Shown here piece by piece: positions 12,301 through 23,805 of a stretch of DNA of 64,000 nt. The stretch lies in assembly GCA_963969595.1 (NCBI GenBank), contig OZ018409.1:31881282-31945281 (forward strand), given 5' to 3'. This DNA is from Neckera pumila (lineage: Eukaryota; Streptophyta; Bryopsida; Hypnales; Neckeraceae). The notes under the pieces were generated by a model, which saw only the letters and a list, made by a program, of their open reading frames with translations, was not told the origin of the DNA and searched no databases. Made by a program: the position numbers and the translations under genes. The first letter of the stretch is position 1, and each line of letters starts with the position of its first letter.

Positions 12301-13492
12301 TGCATTTTGACTCGATTAATTGAATGTGCTTTTTGTTCCATGAATTAGTCTTCGGACTGCCATCTGTAGGTCCTTCAGAGTAGCAAGTTGTTTTTCTTTT
12401 CACAGCGGTTGTTCTCTCAAGCTCGATCTCTTCAGACTATATAGAAAACATACTCCCATTGGGTTAAATAGTATGAAACGAGTTTGATGACCTTATTAAC
12501 CAGTTCTAGCGGGGGTTCCATTGCCTTGCGAGGTGTTAGTGGCTACTATAATCTATATAATTTCATCCTTTGGTGAGGTGTCACAGAAGAAATAGAGGAG
12601 GAAAAGGTATGGATCATAGAGTGTTGTTGAAAAGATACTTTTCATTGTGAAACTTTTCATGATTTTGAATATGTTCTTGGTGCAGAATGAGCCTCTCTTC
12701 ATTGGCATCTCTCGCCGTGTAGTAAACATGAGGCCAACTGCATTTTTCTTTATCAAATGTGCACTCTCGTCTTCCCAAGTGCTGGAATATTATCAACGTG
12801 CAGCAGATCGGTTTGAGTCGTCCCAGCTTCTTCTGGTGCCTCAGGTATAGCAGTCATTTTGTCATCTTACTTTGTTCTCTTTAACTGGACTTGGAATTAA
12901 GGTTGAGGATAACGTTTGTGTTGCTTTAAACATTTTAGCATATGTAGAACTGTGATATTTGGGAGCTGTACAGACTTTTAGGGACAGCTTCGAGCACAAG
13001 AGCCAAACCTGAGGAGATCAAATTTTAATCTCTATGTAGGAATTTCTTATGCAATCATTCTAGTGAAAGGTGGTAGATGCTCATCGAAAGGTAACCTGAG
13101 GAGATCAAATTTTAATCTCTATGTAGGAATTTCTTATGCAATCATTCTAGTGAAAGGTGGTAGATGCTCATCGAAAGGTAGTAGCCTCCTCATTTCGATT
13201 CAAAGATGAGTGGCCATAGACATTTAACCAAGTCATGTTTGCACCACTTGCCAATGAGTCCAACGATTTGTTTGAATAGATGAGTTATTGGTAAAAGGGG
13301 TCAGTATATAAGAAAGGATTAATATTCCTTTTTCTTACAAGAATGGAATGGGTCTCTGTTTCCAACTGTTCTTTTGAAGCTCTGTGTGCATTTCTTTACC
13401 AGGTTGAATTGCTTCAAGTGGCAAAGAAGATGCCCGGTTGCCATCACGGAGGTGCCGCTTTGTATGATCTGGCAAGGAAGATCCTACACTGA
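9313..13492 (+). CDS. NUDT9: Nudix hydrolase 9-like protein, nine exons
   Basis: Exons: 9313-9444, 9736-9810, 10279-10335, 10601-10686, 11219-11277, 11580-11773, 12083-12226, 12686-12844 and 13403-13492. All introns are GT-AG, and the phases give 331 codons plus TGA. The start is the ATG at 9313; the upstream in-frame codon is TTG. Signature segments in order: VDFSRVYDRQPHPDG (residues about 47-61), LGLTDYKTFMGTNL (about 111-124), HTASPLGNGAIV, VLQR, FPGGH (about 196-200) and REVVEETGI (236-244). The last two are the halves of a Nudix box, separated by about 35 residues encoded across the exon 6/7 junction. The C-terminus has the PGCHHGGAALYDLA motif. Nudix enzymes cleave nucleoside diphosphate-X compounds using Mg2+ held by the box glutamates. 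Plant NUDT9 substrates are not well settled as far as I know. Intron 8 carries an 87-bp tandem duplication. Confidence 0.93.
13007..13180. repeat. 87-bp tandem duplication in Nudix gene intron 8
   Basis: Two adjacent, nearly identical 87-bp units (13007-13093 and 13094-13180) contain CCTGAGGAGATCAAATTTTA and GGAATTTCTTATGCAATCAT. The near identity implies a recent duplication. The unit belongs to a sequence also recognisable near 48,700. Confidence 0.9.
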
Positions 13493-14220
13493 TGGCAAAT
13501 GAGATAGGCCCAAGTGATAATGCTGTAGATCAAATTGATAATCAGACCACTTGGGACGAACTGGAGGCAACATTTTCCGGTTTTATCTCAGTACACTTGT
13601 TACTACCGTATGCTCATGACACACACCGGATTTTGAAGGCAGGGCCACATATATCTGGGAAACTGACCGGCAGACAATTTCTGTACAAATGAATAAATGT
13701 ACAAAGTCTAGACCTGATCTGTTTGCTCTGAAAATAGCTTGAATTCTGAAAAATGATCTTGAATTCTTCGAAATGGCAATCAATCTCTCAAGTGCGAGTG
13801 CCAATCTGTGGAACTCCAGTCAGCCACTTAAGCTTAATCATGCCAAACTAGGATCTTGCAAACACTGGCTCAGGTTCCTGTATTTTTCACTCAACATATG
13901 TTCAAGTTTAGATCTCATTGTTCGTGGCACTTGTTCTGCACCGGAATCCCAAACTACATACCCCGCATTCAATGACAAGTGAACTCGCATGGATGCTAAC
14001 CTCATAATCTGTCAGCTGAGGACTCTTTCAATTGCAAGTGAGCTCCAAAAAAATGGTGAGAACATGGCTATCTCGATTGTTAAGAATGTACAGACACTAA
14101 GTTATACAGCAACAGGACATCAATGCACATCTCCAATGCTAGAATTGAAGCTGCATGTGTCAAGAAGTATGTGAGATTAGGGTTTAGGGTTTAGAGACAA
14201 CGACGGTTGCAGCTCCCCCT
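13493..14220. other. Convergent intergenic region with telomere-like repeat
   Basis: This region separates the Nudix gene (plus) from the Ycf20-like gene (minus) and presumably holds both 3' untranslated regions. At 14177-14194 there are two and a half TTTAGGG-type units. Short open frames here have no recognisable features. Confidence 0.5.
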
Positions 14221-15222
14221 TCAGCTTCCCACCTTGAACGCATCCACAAAGAGAGCGAACGTAAACCCAATCTTCCAGTAATTCACCAACTCCATGATAC
14301 CTTTCCCCCTCTTTCCCAGAAACGCAGGCAACAAGCGGCTATTGTACATGAAATGGCCAAGACCCTCAATAATGGCCACAAGAATCCCAGCGGCTATCAC
14401 ATCCCAGTCGCCCGTCTGCCCCAAAACGGTAGCCAGCGCGTTGGCGAAGAAGAATCCCAGTAGCAGCGCGAAAATCTTGCTCGGGAAGCGGCGCCGCGTG
14501 TTGTTCCATCGCTGTAGAAGCGCCCGTCGTCGCACGGCAATCAAGCGCCCCAGCCGCGTGCTTCCCAAACCCCCTGACGACGCACCGTCGGGTTCCGGGC
14601 TCCCACTCGTACTCATCACCATTCGGCGCCACCCAATTCCCCTAACAATTCAACAAGGAAAACCCTAATCCAATTAGCCCTGAAAACACCATAGAATTGT
14701 GACAAGATCGAGAAGAATTCGGGTGGACACAAATTTCAAAGCACACTGCATGTGTTGAAGGCTGATCAGAAAATATAGGTTAGCATTAAACATCTCGGTA
14801 CTTTAGGGGTGCCAACGTGCCTGTCACTACTCTTCGGCGCCACTGAATTCGTCTAAGAATTCAACAAGGAAACCCTAACCCAATTTGCCCCGAGGAAACC
14901 AGTACAATTCGGACAAGAGCGAGTAGAATTCGGATGGAGACTTGTACTATACCAGTGTAGAACAGTGCATGTGTTAAACGAAACGACTGATCAGAAGACC
15001 CAAAACTTTAGGTTAGCACTGGATATCTTGGTACATTAAGGGTCAGGGTTTTGAGAGAAGTGTGGCTGACCTCGTGGTGGAAAAACGCCGTTGTGAGAAT
15101 CCTTGGTGTGTCGTTGCCAAGAGGAAACAGGGGAAAGCTTTACAGGATGCAAGAGAGTTGCATTGCGGCGGCGTGAAAGTGAGCATGGTGGTCGGACATC
15201 GCCATGCTAATTCCATCACCAT
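14221..15222 (-). CDS. Ycf20-like protein, plastid-targeted, two exons
   Basis: Exon 1 is 15222-15071 and exon 2 is 14641-14221, giving 190 residues plus TGA. The start is the first true ATG at 15222; the frame extends upstream only with GTG. Exon 1 encodes a Ser/Thr/Arg-rich, acid-poor leader typical of a chloroplast transit peptide. Exon 2 carries the Ycf20 (DUF565) domain: STRLGRL, a basic stretch, a hydrophobic helix ending in GQTGDWDV, a second helix [19 protein letters not shown], then [20 protein letters not shown] and the terminal KVGS. Ycf20 is encoded in some algal plastids and cyanobacteria. Nuclear Ycf20-like proteins of plants reside in plastid membranes, and one Arabidopsis member affects non-photochemical quenching. 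The exon join is phase-consistent (AG + G), but the donor GAG|GTCAGC is not strong. The intron is internally duplicated and holds a second candidate acceptor near 14853. Confidence 0.88.
14622..15030. repeat. 211-bp tandem duplication across the Ycf20-like intron and exon 2 edge
   Basis: TTCGGCGCCAC at 14622 recurs at 14833, and the similarity continues for about 190 bp (CAACAAGGAAA.CCCTAA, GTAGAATTCGG-like, GCATGTGTT, CTGATCAGAA, TAGGTTAGCA). The units are clearly diverged. The duplicated unit includes the 3' splice site of the intron and the first bases of exon 2. Confidence 0.85.
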
Positions 15223-15992
15223 CGCCACACAAGGAATTCACTCACTCCAAGAAGAATGTGTGGTCACATGGCTATAGCTACCAAGGTTTGTCAAATTGAA
15301 GCACCCGCCCTGGTGCCTTGCAGTAACAATGGTCAGCCATGTTGGAGTGCTGCTGCTGCTACTGTCAAGCTTAACGGTTCAAGGATTTTCAAGCACACAC
15401 AACATTTCAAGCACACAACATTTCAAGCATTTCAAAGACATGTGAGAAACCAATGTGGAGTGATGCTGCTGCTAATCTTACTGTCACGCTTAATGATTCG
15501 AGGATTTCTAAACACACAACATTTCAAGCACAAACATTATTCCAAGCAATTCGACGACATATGAGAAACCAATGTAAACCTCGCGGCAGCAATCGATGAA
15601 CTTAAGCTTATAACTTACTTGTCAGTCTACCGTAGGTTCCGAGAAGACACTTTTCCGAGTTTTGGGTAACCCTAAACGGAAGCTTAGACTAGGATTTTTA
15701 CTGGGTCTGCCCAATACGGTGCTGCAAAGTGGCCAATTCAGATTTTTATGCGCACAATCCGAATGTGCATCTTATCCTTTAGCTGCAGCAAGACGGAAGA
15801 GCTTTTTTCCTTGCTCAAGATTGAAGGGTAGGTGGCGAAGACTACCTTCGAAATCTCACGTCTGTGATTCCTTTTGTTTCTCTTTGCTTCAGTCTTCTTA
15901 CCGAACCTGTCAAGGATTAGAAATACCACGCCATCGCTGAGACATCTTCGCTGTTGATAGTGGAATTGTAGAAGAGCATTCTCGAAGCCGCA
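15223..15992. promoter_or_regulatory. Divergent intergenic region with a 119-bp tandem duplication
   Basis: The region lies between two divergent, plastid-related genes. A unit containing CTGCTGCTAATCTTACTGTC-like sequence, CAACATTTCAAGCA and GAGAAACCAATGT occurs twice (about 15338-15452 and 15453-15571, period 119). Shorter ACACAACATTTCAAGC repeats lie within it. Promoter function is inferred only from position. Confidence 0.5.
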
Positions 15993-17514
15993 ATGACGAC
16001 GGTGTGTGGTAGTTCAGCTACCAAGGTCGTGACTCAAAATGGTGTACATCCGTGTGTACAATCTTCTTCTTCATTTCGTGGAGAAAGAATAGCGTTCCTT
16101 TCTTCTTGTAAACTCCCCGGGCTGAGAATTGGTTGCCAAAATGGTGGTCACAAGTTGAAGAAAGATGCAATGGTGGTTCGCATGGGCATTCGCGCTGTCG
16201 AGTCTTTCGATGCAACTTTCCAGCTCACTCCCGAGGTAAGCTTATAGCATTCTTTGCTTATAGCACTCTTTGCTTATAATCTTTGCTTATAGCATTCTCG
16301 AATACAGAGTTTTTGCTTGGGAGTTTCTAGCAATTTCGAGATTTAGGTCACATTTCTCTTTCTCATCACAAATTTCAGGATAGGGTTTGCAACTGTTGTG
16401 CTCCTTTTGTGTCCAAATTGTGTGCTTTCTTTTGTATGCAGTCTTGGTAACGCGGTTGGTGCGTGATGTGGGTTGCAGAGTGACCAGTTGTTGAGATCGA
16501 TGCTAGTGTCAGAGTCATTCAACAAACAGGTATAGCACGCCAGCCACGCTTACGGCTAGGCGCACTAGTGCCGGTTACAAGAGTACTTGGTGGAATGGAA
16601 TTGTGGACAGCAATGTTGTAGGCCGGCTTTAATTGCAAAATTGTTTGGATTACGAGATTTCATTACAAAGAGTACTTGCAGAACTAGTGTACAGTCTCTC
16701 AATTCCTGGACGCGTACTGTAGGTGACTCGAGATTGCGCCTTCGGTGAGGATGTCAAGCCTGAATTCTCAGGAGAGGTTTTCCAGCCTGTACCTTGGAGC
16801 CAAACGACGAAACATGGCATGCTTCCGGTAATTCGTTCCCCTCCCTTTGTTTGCTGAATTGCTAAACCATATTCTAAGGTAGTGAAACCATTCCTGAGGC
16901 TTCAGCTGTTTCGAATTGTTTCTCTTGTTAGAATGGAATGTTTTTAATGCGGATCGTATCCCAATTTTGTGAGAGGATTACAATGCACTCAAATACGTAT
17001 TATTTGGATAATTTATGAATAGGTTATGAATCTTCAAAGTTTTGCTCATAGGGTGAGGAAAACCTTGTGTAGGCTTTGACTCTTTAGCTGTTGTACATTG
17101 CCGATGGTAAATATGTACTTGTCAGTTACAAGTAGTCCACTTATGGCCTATTTCATCCAGCAAATGGTCTCCCACAAGAAAGGGCTCACTTCCTTATCGT
17201 ACTTATGGATGCTTGATTTTCAGTGTGCAAGCTGTGTAAACGTTTGTTGTAAGTGCGCTTGTGGAACAGGAGTATGAGAAGTACTACCATGACAGTGAGA
17301 ATTATGTTATTGTCAATGTCCCCCCGCAAATTATGTTTAAAGCGAAGGTACGTCTGTGCTTCTCTTTGAAATTGGCACTACCATGTTAAAAAGAGTACCC
17401 CACCCACAGGTATTTTACAAAACTAGTTCCCTGACCTAATCCCTTGTCCTCTTGCAGATCTTCAAGCCATCAAGGCTGTGTGCGATCTTCAAGAAGGTGT
17501 CATCCTCAGCATAA
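15993..17514 (+). CDS. Unrecognised, probably plastid-targeted protein, five exons
   Basis: Exons: 15993-16235, 16479-16529, 16723-16827, 17270-17347 and 17458-17514. All introns are phase 0 with GT-AG borders, giving 177 residues plus TAA. I do not recognise the family. The first 60 or so residues are rich in Ser, Thr, Val and basic residues and poor in acids, like a chloroplast transit peptide, and end near MGIRAVES. The mature part is small and soluble-looking, with no membrane segment. It contains SDQLLRSMLVSESFNKQ, FGEDVKPEFSGEVFQPVPW, then YEKYYHDSENYVIVNVPPQI and a basic tail FKPSRLCAIFKK. Five phase-matched exons with no internal stop support a real gene. The middle exons are short, so an alternative exon set is possible. 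It diverges from the Ycf20-like gene. Confidence 0.65.
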
Positions 17515-20500
17515 GAAGCGCATTCGGGAAAGAAATTCTTCTGACAGTGCGACAATCTTTGTACCTAGCCACTGTAGTATCTGGGGTCCATTTTGATATA
17601 TTATTAGAGACCACAACCAACTTTGGTGCATTAGAAAATCTTAAGTAAATCTGAGTATGTATCTTAAGGTTGTTCCTTGATTGATTTTTACTTAAACCAA
17701 ATGCCGTAGAAGGCTCCATGTTGTTCCCCATGGTTACATATTTGTGACCAACTAATACTCCTGCATTTTAAATTGCTGGTGACCCAGAGCTGAGCTTACA
17801 GCCTCACTGATACCTGTGTTCACACACGAGGTGTGATTGCCTGCAGATTTCTGAGTTGCATCACAGGTCAAGGTTCGTGGCAGGTCGAAAGAAAGCCCAG
17901 AACTGGAAGTTAAGACGTCGACATGGATGTCGTCCTTTTGTGTTCGGTACTTTAGCGAAGTACATGCTTGCCTGCCACTCCTGTGCTGTCCACACTGGGT
18001 TTTTTTCATGAAAGGACAAGGTCGTCTTCACACTTGCAGAAAGTCAAGTGAGATGGGTAATGAGATTCAGCAAGGAAACGAGTCTAACCCGCTGGCTGAA
18101 GTGAGATAAGTTATAGTATACGGTAGCTCCTGTTGTGTACCCTGCAGGGCAGATTTTGGCAGGTCTGGCGGCCATGTGAAGCAGGAGTGGGCTTCAATTC
18201 ACACACGCTTCGTAACGCTACACCTTCACTGCTCGCAACCAATACGTCTTGGTCGTAGCCAGAGCGGCTTCTTCAACATTACTGAGGCTACAATTACCAA
18301 AAGAGGGTGATGTTTTTTGACACTCTTCTTTTTTCTTTTCTTTTTCTTTTTCTTTTTTCTTTTTTTTCTTTTTGACACTCTTTTCAATACTTTTTTCTGT
18401 GTCAAAAACAAGACTTTTTATGCTTGTGGCATTTTGTTGATGGAATCATAATTCACTCATAGCAATGGCAAATTGGGACCATTTGGTTGACTAGCACCTT
18501 GTGCAGTCAGAAATGTAGTCACAATGGGCAAGTTGCTCTGGACATTCTAATTGGGTTCTCCATGTCAGTTTTATTTTGTTTTGTTTCCTATGGCCCATTC
18601 CCAATGGATTTTGGGACTTTGTTTCGGGACCCTGGTGGCACTTCGATCTAGTTACTCATATGAGTCCTAAACTCTTTACTAAGGGTTGCTTTACACTATG
18701 GTGGAGAATTGCACCAGTCAAAAGAACTGCAGGGAAATGGAGCAATATGATTAGAGGAAATTATGTTCTTCAGTAGATTGCATTTATAATTGTCAGGTGG
18801 AGAACTTCAAGCGTTGATGAAAAAAATGACATGGTTGCCTCTATGGCAGCACTTTTTGAAAGGGAGTTCTCTAGAAGTCAAGTTTCTTGGGTTGCCTCAA
18901 TCCCTTGGAGAACTCCAACTTCATTTGTCGTCTTTTCTAAGGGCATATTTCACCCGTGCTATTGAGGGCTTCTTTTATATCAAAGGGCATTAGTTGGCTC
19001 TTTGTCTCTTCTACTTTCACATTGCAAAACTCTCCTCTTGTTGAAGTTGTCTGGTGGACTTCTCTACTCAATGTTTACACTATAACCGGTCAAGATTTTT
19101 TATGACATTATTTTCTTGTCTTTTCATCTTCTCCAACATCCCATCGGTTGTCTCATATAACTATGTTTGGGCCAAAACTTCTTGATTGACTAATGCACTT
19201 TTCCACCGTAATGTGAAGTGGCCCTAGAACTAGTCGTATACAACAGAGTTAGTTGACTCTATATGACTTCATTCTATTAGCGTTAGGGTGATTCGGTAGC
19301 CCTCAAATTGACTAGTATAAGTCAACTAAGATTTCACAACTATTATTGTCAATAGTAACATTGACTTTTTTGATTATGAAAAGATGGTTTCTAAAGAGGC
19401 CCATTGAGAAGACAATAAGTGTAAGGATATACCAATGATTGATTGTGTATAATCATTCTTGGTTACTTCTCTTAATTTCTAACATAAAATAGTCATCAAA
19501 GATGTATTCCAACTAATAATTCATGTCTAAATTCCAATATACAAATATACTACTATCAATGTATCTTAAGTTAGGTTCAATGAACATTTTGAGCATGGCA
19601 TTTTCAATAATCATTGGCTACAATTACTTCATAATTCTAATGGCATTGATAGCAATCATAAATATGGTTCTATTGCGTTCTAAAACTTTTTGATGGATTG
19701 AGAGTGGTGCAGTTTGTGCAGTTCTTCTTTGCTCCATGCCTCCTTCCAAAATGACTTTGTGCGCTACAATCAAACATTGAAAACTTTTGACAATCACGCA
19801 CTGCTCAATTGACTCTACACAATTAAAAAATCTATAACTACATGCAATTATATTTTCTTAACAACTTCACAAGGAATGGTAATATTGCATCTATTAACAG
19901 TTACTTTTGTAATGCTTCTATACAAGAGAGATATCCATCAACAGCACATTCAGCACAACAAAGGTCACAATACAATGCCCAATGACAAGAGAATAACATA
20001 AGAAGCTCCAGAAAACATTTACACAAACTCAAAGAAGATTGAAATGATGTAATAACATTGTACCTTGAAGACATGTACAACTTTGCAAAGTACTACTTCA
20101 GATTTGCCAAACTGTTCACATATTTTAGCCTACTTCAAGTCTTACATAATTTACATTTTTTTATCACCTAAAAGACTATATGCCTACATCTGAATGTTGC
20201 ATGAAATCAAGCGGCTACAACATAAAGTACCTACTCCATGCCCAATCATATTCATGGGAGGATTGTCCATGTGCATGCCTTCATACATCACATACTTATT
20301 GTTGTGACTTGCATAAACTTGAATTGAAGCACAAACTTTGTTTATGGGCAGAGTGTGCAATGTACCTTCTTCCATTGCCACAATTTAGACATCTGCCACT
20401 ACCTTCTCTTCTCCATCCGCTATCTCCATCAACTTCACTACATATCTTTTGGCGAAGTAGACTTGAAATGCAAATGAACATGAGTGGAGCTAAATTGACT

Positions 20501-20575
20501 AATTCATCACTACATACAAAGAAGGAGTTGCATTTCTAAAGCTGTAAAACTCAACAAAATTAAAAAATAGGCCAC
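17515..20575. other. Intergenic DNA with a pyrimidine tract
   Basis: No gene is supported. The first 700 bases have more even base composition and may include the 3' flank of the upstream gene. A T/C-only tract lies at about 18327-18374. The remainder is AT-rich. Confidence 0.45.
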
Positions 20576-22480
20576 TTGACCATTTTGCCACCTACTTTTA
20601 TATTCTTTTTCCTATCGTTGTCAGTCTTACCTATATTTGGTATTGTTGCCTTGGCATTAGAAGCTCCTTTTATTCTCACTGCATACACCTTGCACTCCTT
20701 CCCAGACTTTGTGGTGGTTGCTTTATTTGACCATATGACCCGAGGGCCTTCTTTCTAACTTGCAGTCTATTGACTTCCTTTGCCCGCTTTTTCTTCTTTG
20801 TTGTTGCATCATCTTCCCTCTTGTTTGCAATTGTGAACCTAGAATGCGATTGAATCTTTACATGCCAACTTATTCTTTTTCTTGGAGTGGCCTCATTTCC
20901 CAATCCTTCTTCATATTTGAGAACTTGAAACTCCTCTCTTCTTCTTCTTGGTCGACTTGTTTCTACCAGTCTTCCGCACAAAATCCCAAATTGTCTCTTT
21001 TTCTTTTATAGACCCAGTCTTCAATCTATATATCATATTATATCAAGATAGGGTCTAGTGTCGTAGGAGTCCATGCCTAAATCTGCTTACATGCATAAAA
21101 TTATCCACACAAAAATTATACTTTGGGAACATTGTAGAAAGTTTTACTATATTTAATGACAAAATTTCACTACAGCTAATAATTCAATTTGATTGCAAGG
21201 CATTATATAGGTAGTTGTTAGAAAGATCAGCCTGTTTTTATATCATTCAGGCAGTTTACTCAGAAATACTATAAAATTAGAAAAAATATTTTTTTAAATA
21301 TAAAAAAATATAACCAATGTATATACTTTAGTTTAAAGAAAAGGTACCCTAAGAAGGAAAAGCATAGAAAATTATTAAGTAGGAGAACTAGAAAAGTGCA
21401 AAATCTCAAGAAAATAGATACTTTGATGTTTCAATTTGTACAAAATAGGGAAAATAATTTACAAAGAAACTAAAAATTGGCAACTTCAGAGGACTTCATG
21501 GTGATGGAATTTCACCAAAAGAATGATCTTGAAACCATCTTCAATGTTCAAAAGTGTGAATGCAAGGGAGTTCTATTAGCATGCATGTAGAAGACAAAAA
21601 ATAATATTTTTTAAGTGCCCTTTGGTAGGTACATGCTTGCCTAATGTGGAAATAGACCACAAAAATGTTAGGTCTAAATCATTAATTTAAAGTACTCCTT
21701 AGTACTAAAAACTCCCAAACCGCAAAGTGCGAAAAATTAGCAAAATTTAAATTTAAATATAAAATGATTTTTTTAATTTCACAAAAAAAAAGATAAAGAT
21801 CTTATTGTTATCAAGTTAGACATCTTCAACAAAAATTTCAAGTTGATTGGGTTCATCCTTCAAAAGTTATAGCAGATGACAAGTCTATCATTCCAAATGT
21901 AAAACAAAATGGTACCAATCTTTCTTGCAATCACCTATATACTTTATTTACACCCTTCGCTACTTATAACAAGAACTCAAAGGCAAACTACTATAAAAGA
22001 CCAAGAAGACAAGCAAGATTTACTGAAGCAGCGGTTTAGAAAAACTAACCTAAACTTTTGAGCTTCTCTCCACTAAGCAATGTTCCCCGTCCTTCACATC
22101 CATGATATCATTGTTGATAATATTTTGCCCTATACTTGACATCAGCTTTAGTGCAGTTTCCACCACCAATGGCTTCAACTTTTGAATCTTGAAATGTGCC
22201 ATTAGAAGCTTCTTATTACTATGCAGGTTGGTCATGTTGCCCTTCAAGCTTGTCATATTTGTTTCTAGCCCTACAATTTGGAAATCCAGGTTGTGTTCCA
22301 CTCACATCAGACATGCAATTAGCCAATGATCTTTCTTCCTATTGACTTTCTCTCTTAGACATTTTGGACCACATATTTCCTAGGTTTCCTTCTCTTTGCA
22401 CCCTTACTTCTTGCTAGTTTAGACTCTAGTTCATCTTGCATTGGACTTCTATCCCACTCCATTGCCTGCAACAATAGAAT
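20576..22480 (-). pseudogene. Decayed coding traces on the minus strand, family unknown
   Basis: Several minus-strand stretches look protein-like but are broken by stops and frame changes. Examples are a Lys/Arg-rich segment with KKKKRAKEVNRLQ (about 20,830) and a segment with AVRIKGASNAKATI (about 20,660). Another reads MEWDRSPMQDELESKLARSK around 22,450 and is followed, after stops, by a Leu/Asn-rich coiled-coil-like stretch (22301-22050). The order suggests one old gene or a transposon accessory protein read leftwards. I cannot name the family. Chance open frames remain possible. Confidence 0.3.
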
Positions 22481-23720
22481 CTTCGATGATTTGTGATTAA
22501 AAACCCAATATTTCTAGATTGTAATCCAAGACTCCAACTTCAAGCTAATATGACACAATCTCAAGGAAAATCATACAATTAGACATAAATTAAGGTCTAC
22601 TTTTACATGATGCAAAAGATAATTAATGTACTCTCCAAGCACAACACAATTCTAAGTACGGTATGTTGTAGTATTACTAGCTTTCAGAACTTTTCTTTCC
22701 TTAATAGGTCATTTTGTCTTTTACTTGCAATAAGATGAAATTTTGAATGTGTCTTCATTTAGTAGTCCAATCATTCATGGATGCAACAATCTGGTGATAA
22801 AAATTGACAATACTCTTCTTATGAATTTGCCAATTGTCATACACATACAGAGAAAGGCAAAACAAACTCGTTGGAGTAGAAAACGTACTAAGCTTGCTCT
22901 TACTTTGCCTTTTATTTGCCCAACTACAAAAACATTCTTTACTTGAAAGAACCTACCTCTTACTGCTTCTACATATCAATGACCAACTTCTTTAGATTTA
23001 CGAGTTCAATGTTCTTTTATAACATGCTCAAGACGAGACTTTTCCTGTATCATCAACTTTTTTAGCTTCTAGTATTTCATCTTCAACTACCCCTTCAATA
23101 TGGAGTAAAAGGCCTCTACCATGATCTTCTCTACCCTGCACCAACAGTCAAATGTATTGTCTAAAAGATATTTGTTGTTCAGTAAGGTGGCAACATTTTG
23201 ATCTGCATATCAATCATTATATAGTGGACTTTTTCCATCTAAGTCCACTACATACATCTTCTTTCAATAATTCTCACACTCCATGATGTCTTTTTCATCT
23301 ATTGTTCAAAATGACACCTCTTCATTTTGTATTAGCATCATAGGTTCTCATATCTCTCCTATGACACTAAACTATCCTCCAACTCTATCTTGTTGAAACA
23401 TAGCACATGTTTCTTATTAAGAAGTATAAACTCTTTCTTAGCTATCTTGATATCCAATTCAGATATTAAAAACATCACATATTCATTGTATTGATTTTGG
23501 TCCACGCCATGGCCTCCATGTTATATTTGCAAACTCAAACTTAAGAAATGTGACGTCATTCACATTGTAGTTGGGATAATTTTTGCTAGACCACATATTC
23601 TCTAACATCTTTTGCACCTACATTGGACTCTAAAATTCACTCTATGATTTATTGAAGTTGAGAATTGAGATTCTAAAATCAGGTGGCAATTCCATGCTTT
23701 TTACTTCCAAATCCATATCT
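22481..23720. other. Intergenic DNA, possibly more relic of the same decayed unit
   Basis: Minus-strand reading gives short protein-like runs interrupted by many stops. No reliable assignment. Confidence 0.3.
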
Positions 23721-23805
23721 CTTCCTCCTTTCGTTTGAAAATAGTGAATCCATTCTCAATGGTAATTGCACTGAGAATGGATATACTATTTCCAAATGGA
23801 GGGAG
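23721..23805. mobile_element. Short Stowaway-like hairpin remnant
   Basis: Read on the minus strand, the right end is TACTCCCTCCATTTGGAAAT, matching the Stowaway terminal consensus (TA followed by CTCCCTCC). The left end, CTTCCTCCTTTCGTTTGAAA, is its imperfect inverted partner. The arms continue through CATTCTCA to a short loop, so the whole 85 bp can fold into one hairpin. Stowaway elements are non-autonomous Tc1/mariner relatives. Confidence 0.6.

Noticed and set aside
14177..14194. Interstitial telomere
   Set aside because: Only two and a half TTTAGGG units are present. This is more like the telo-box motif common near plant genes.
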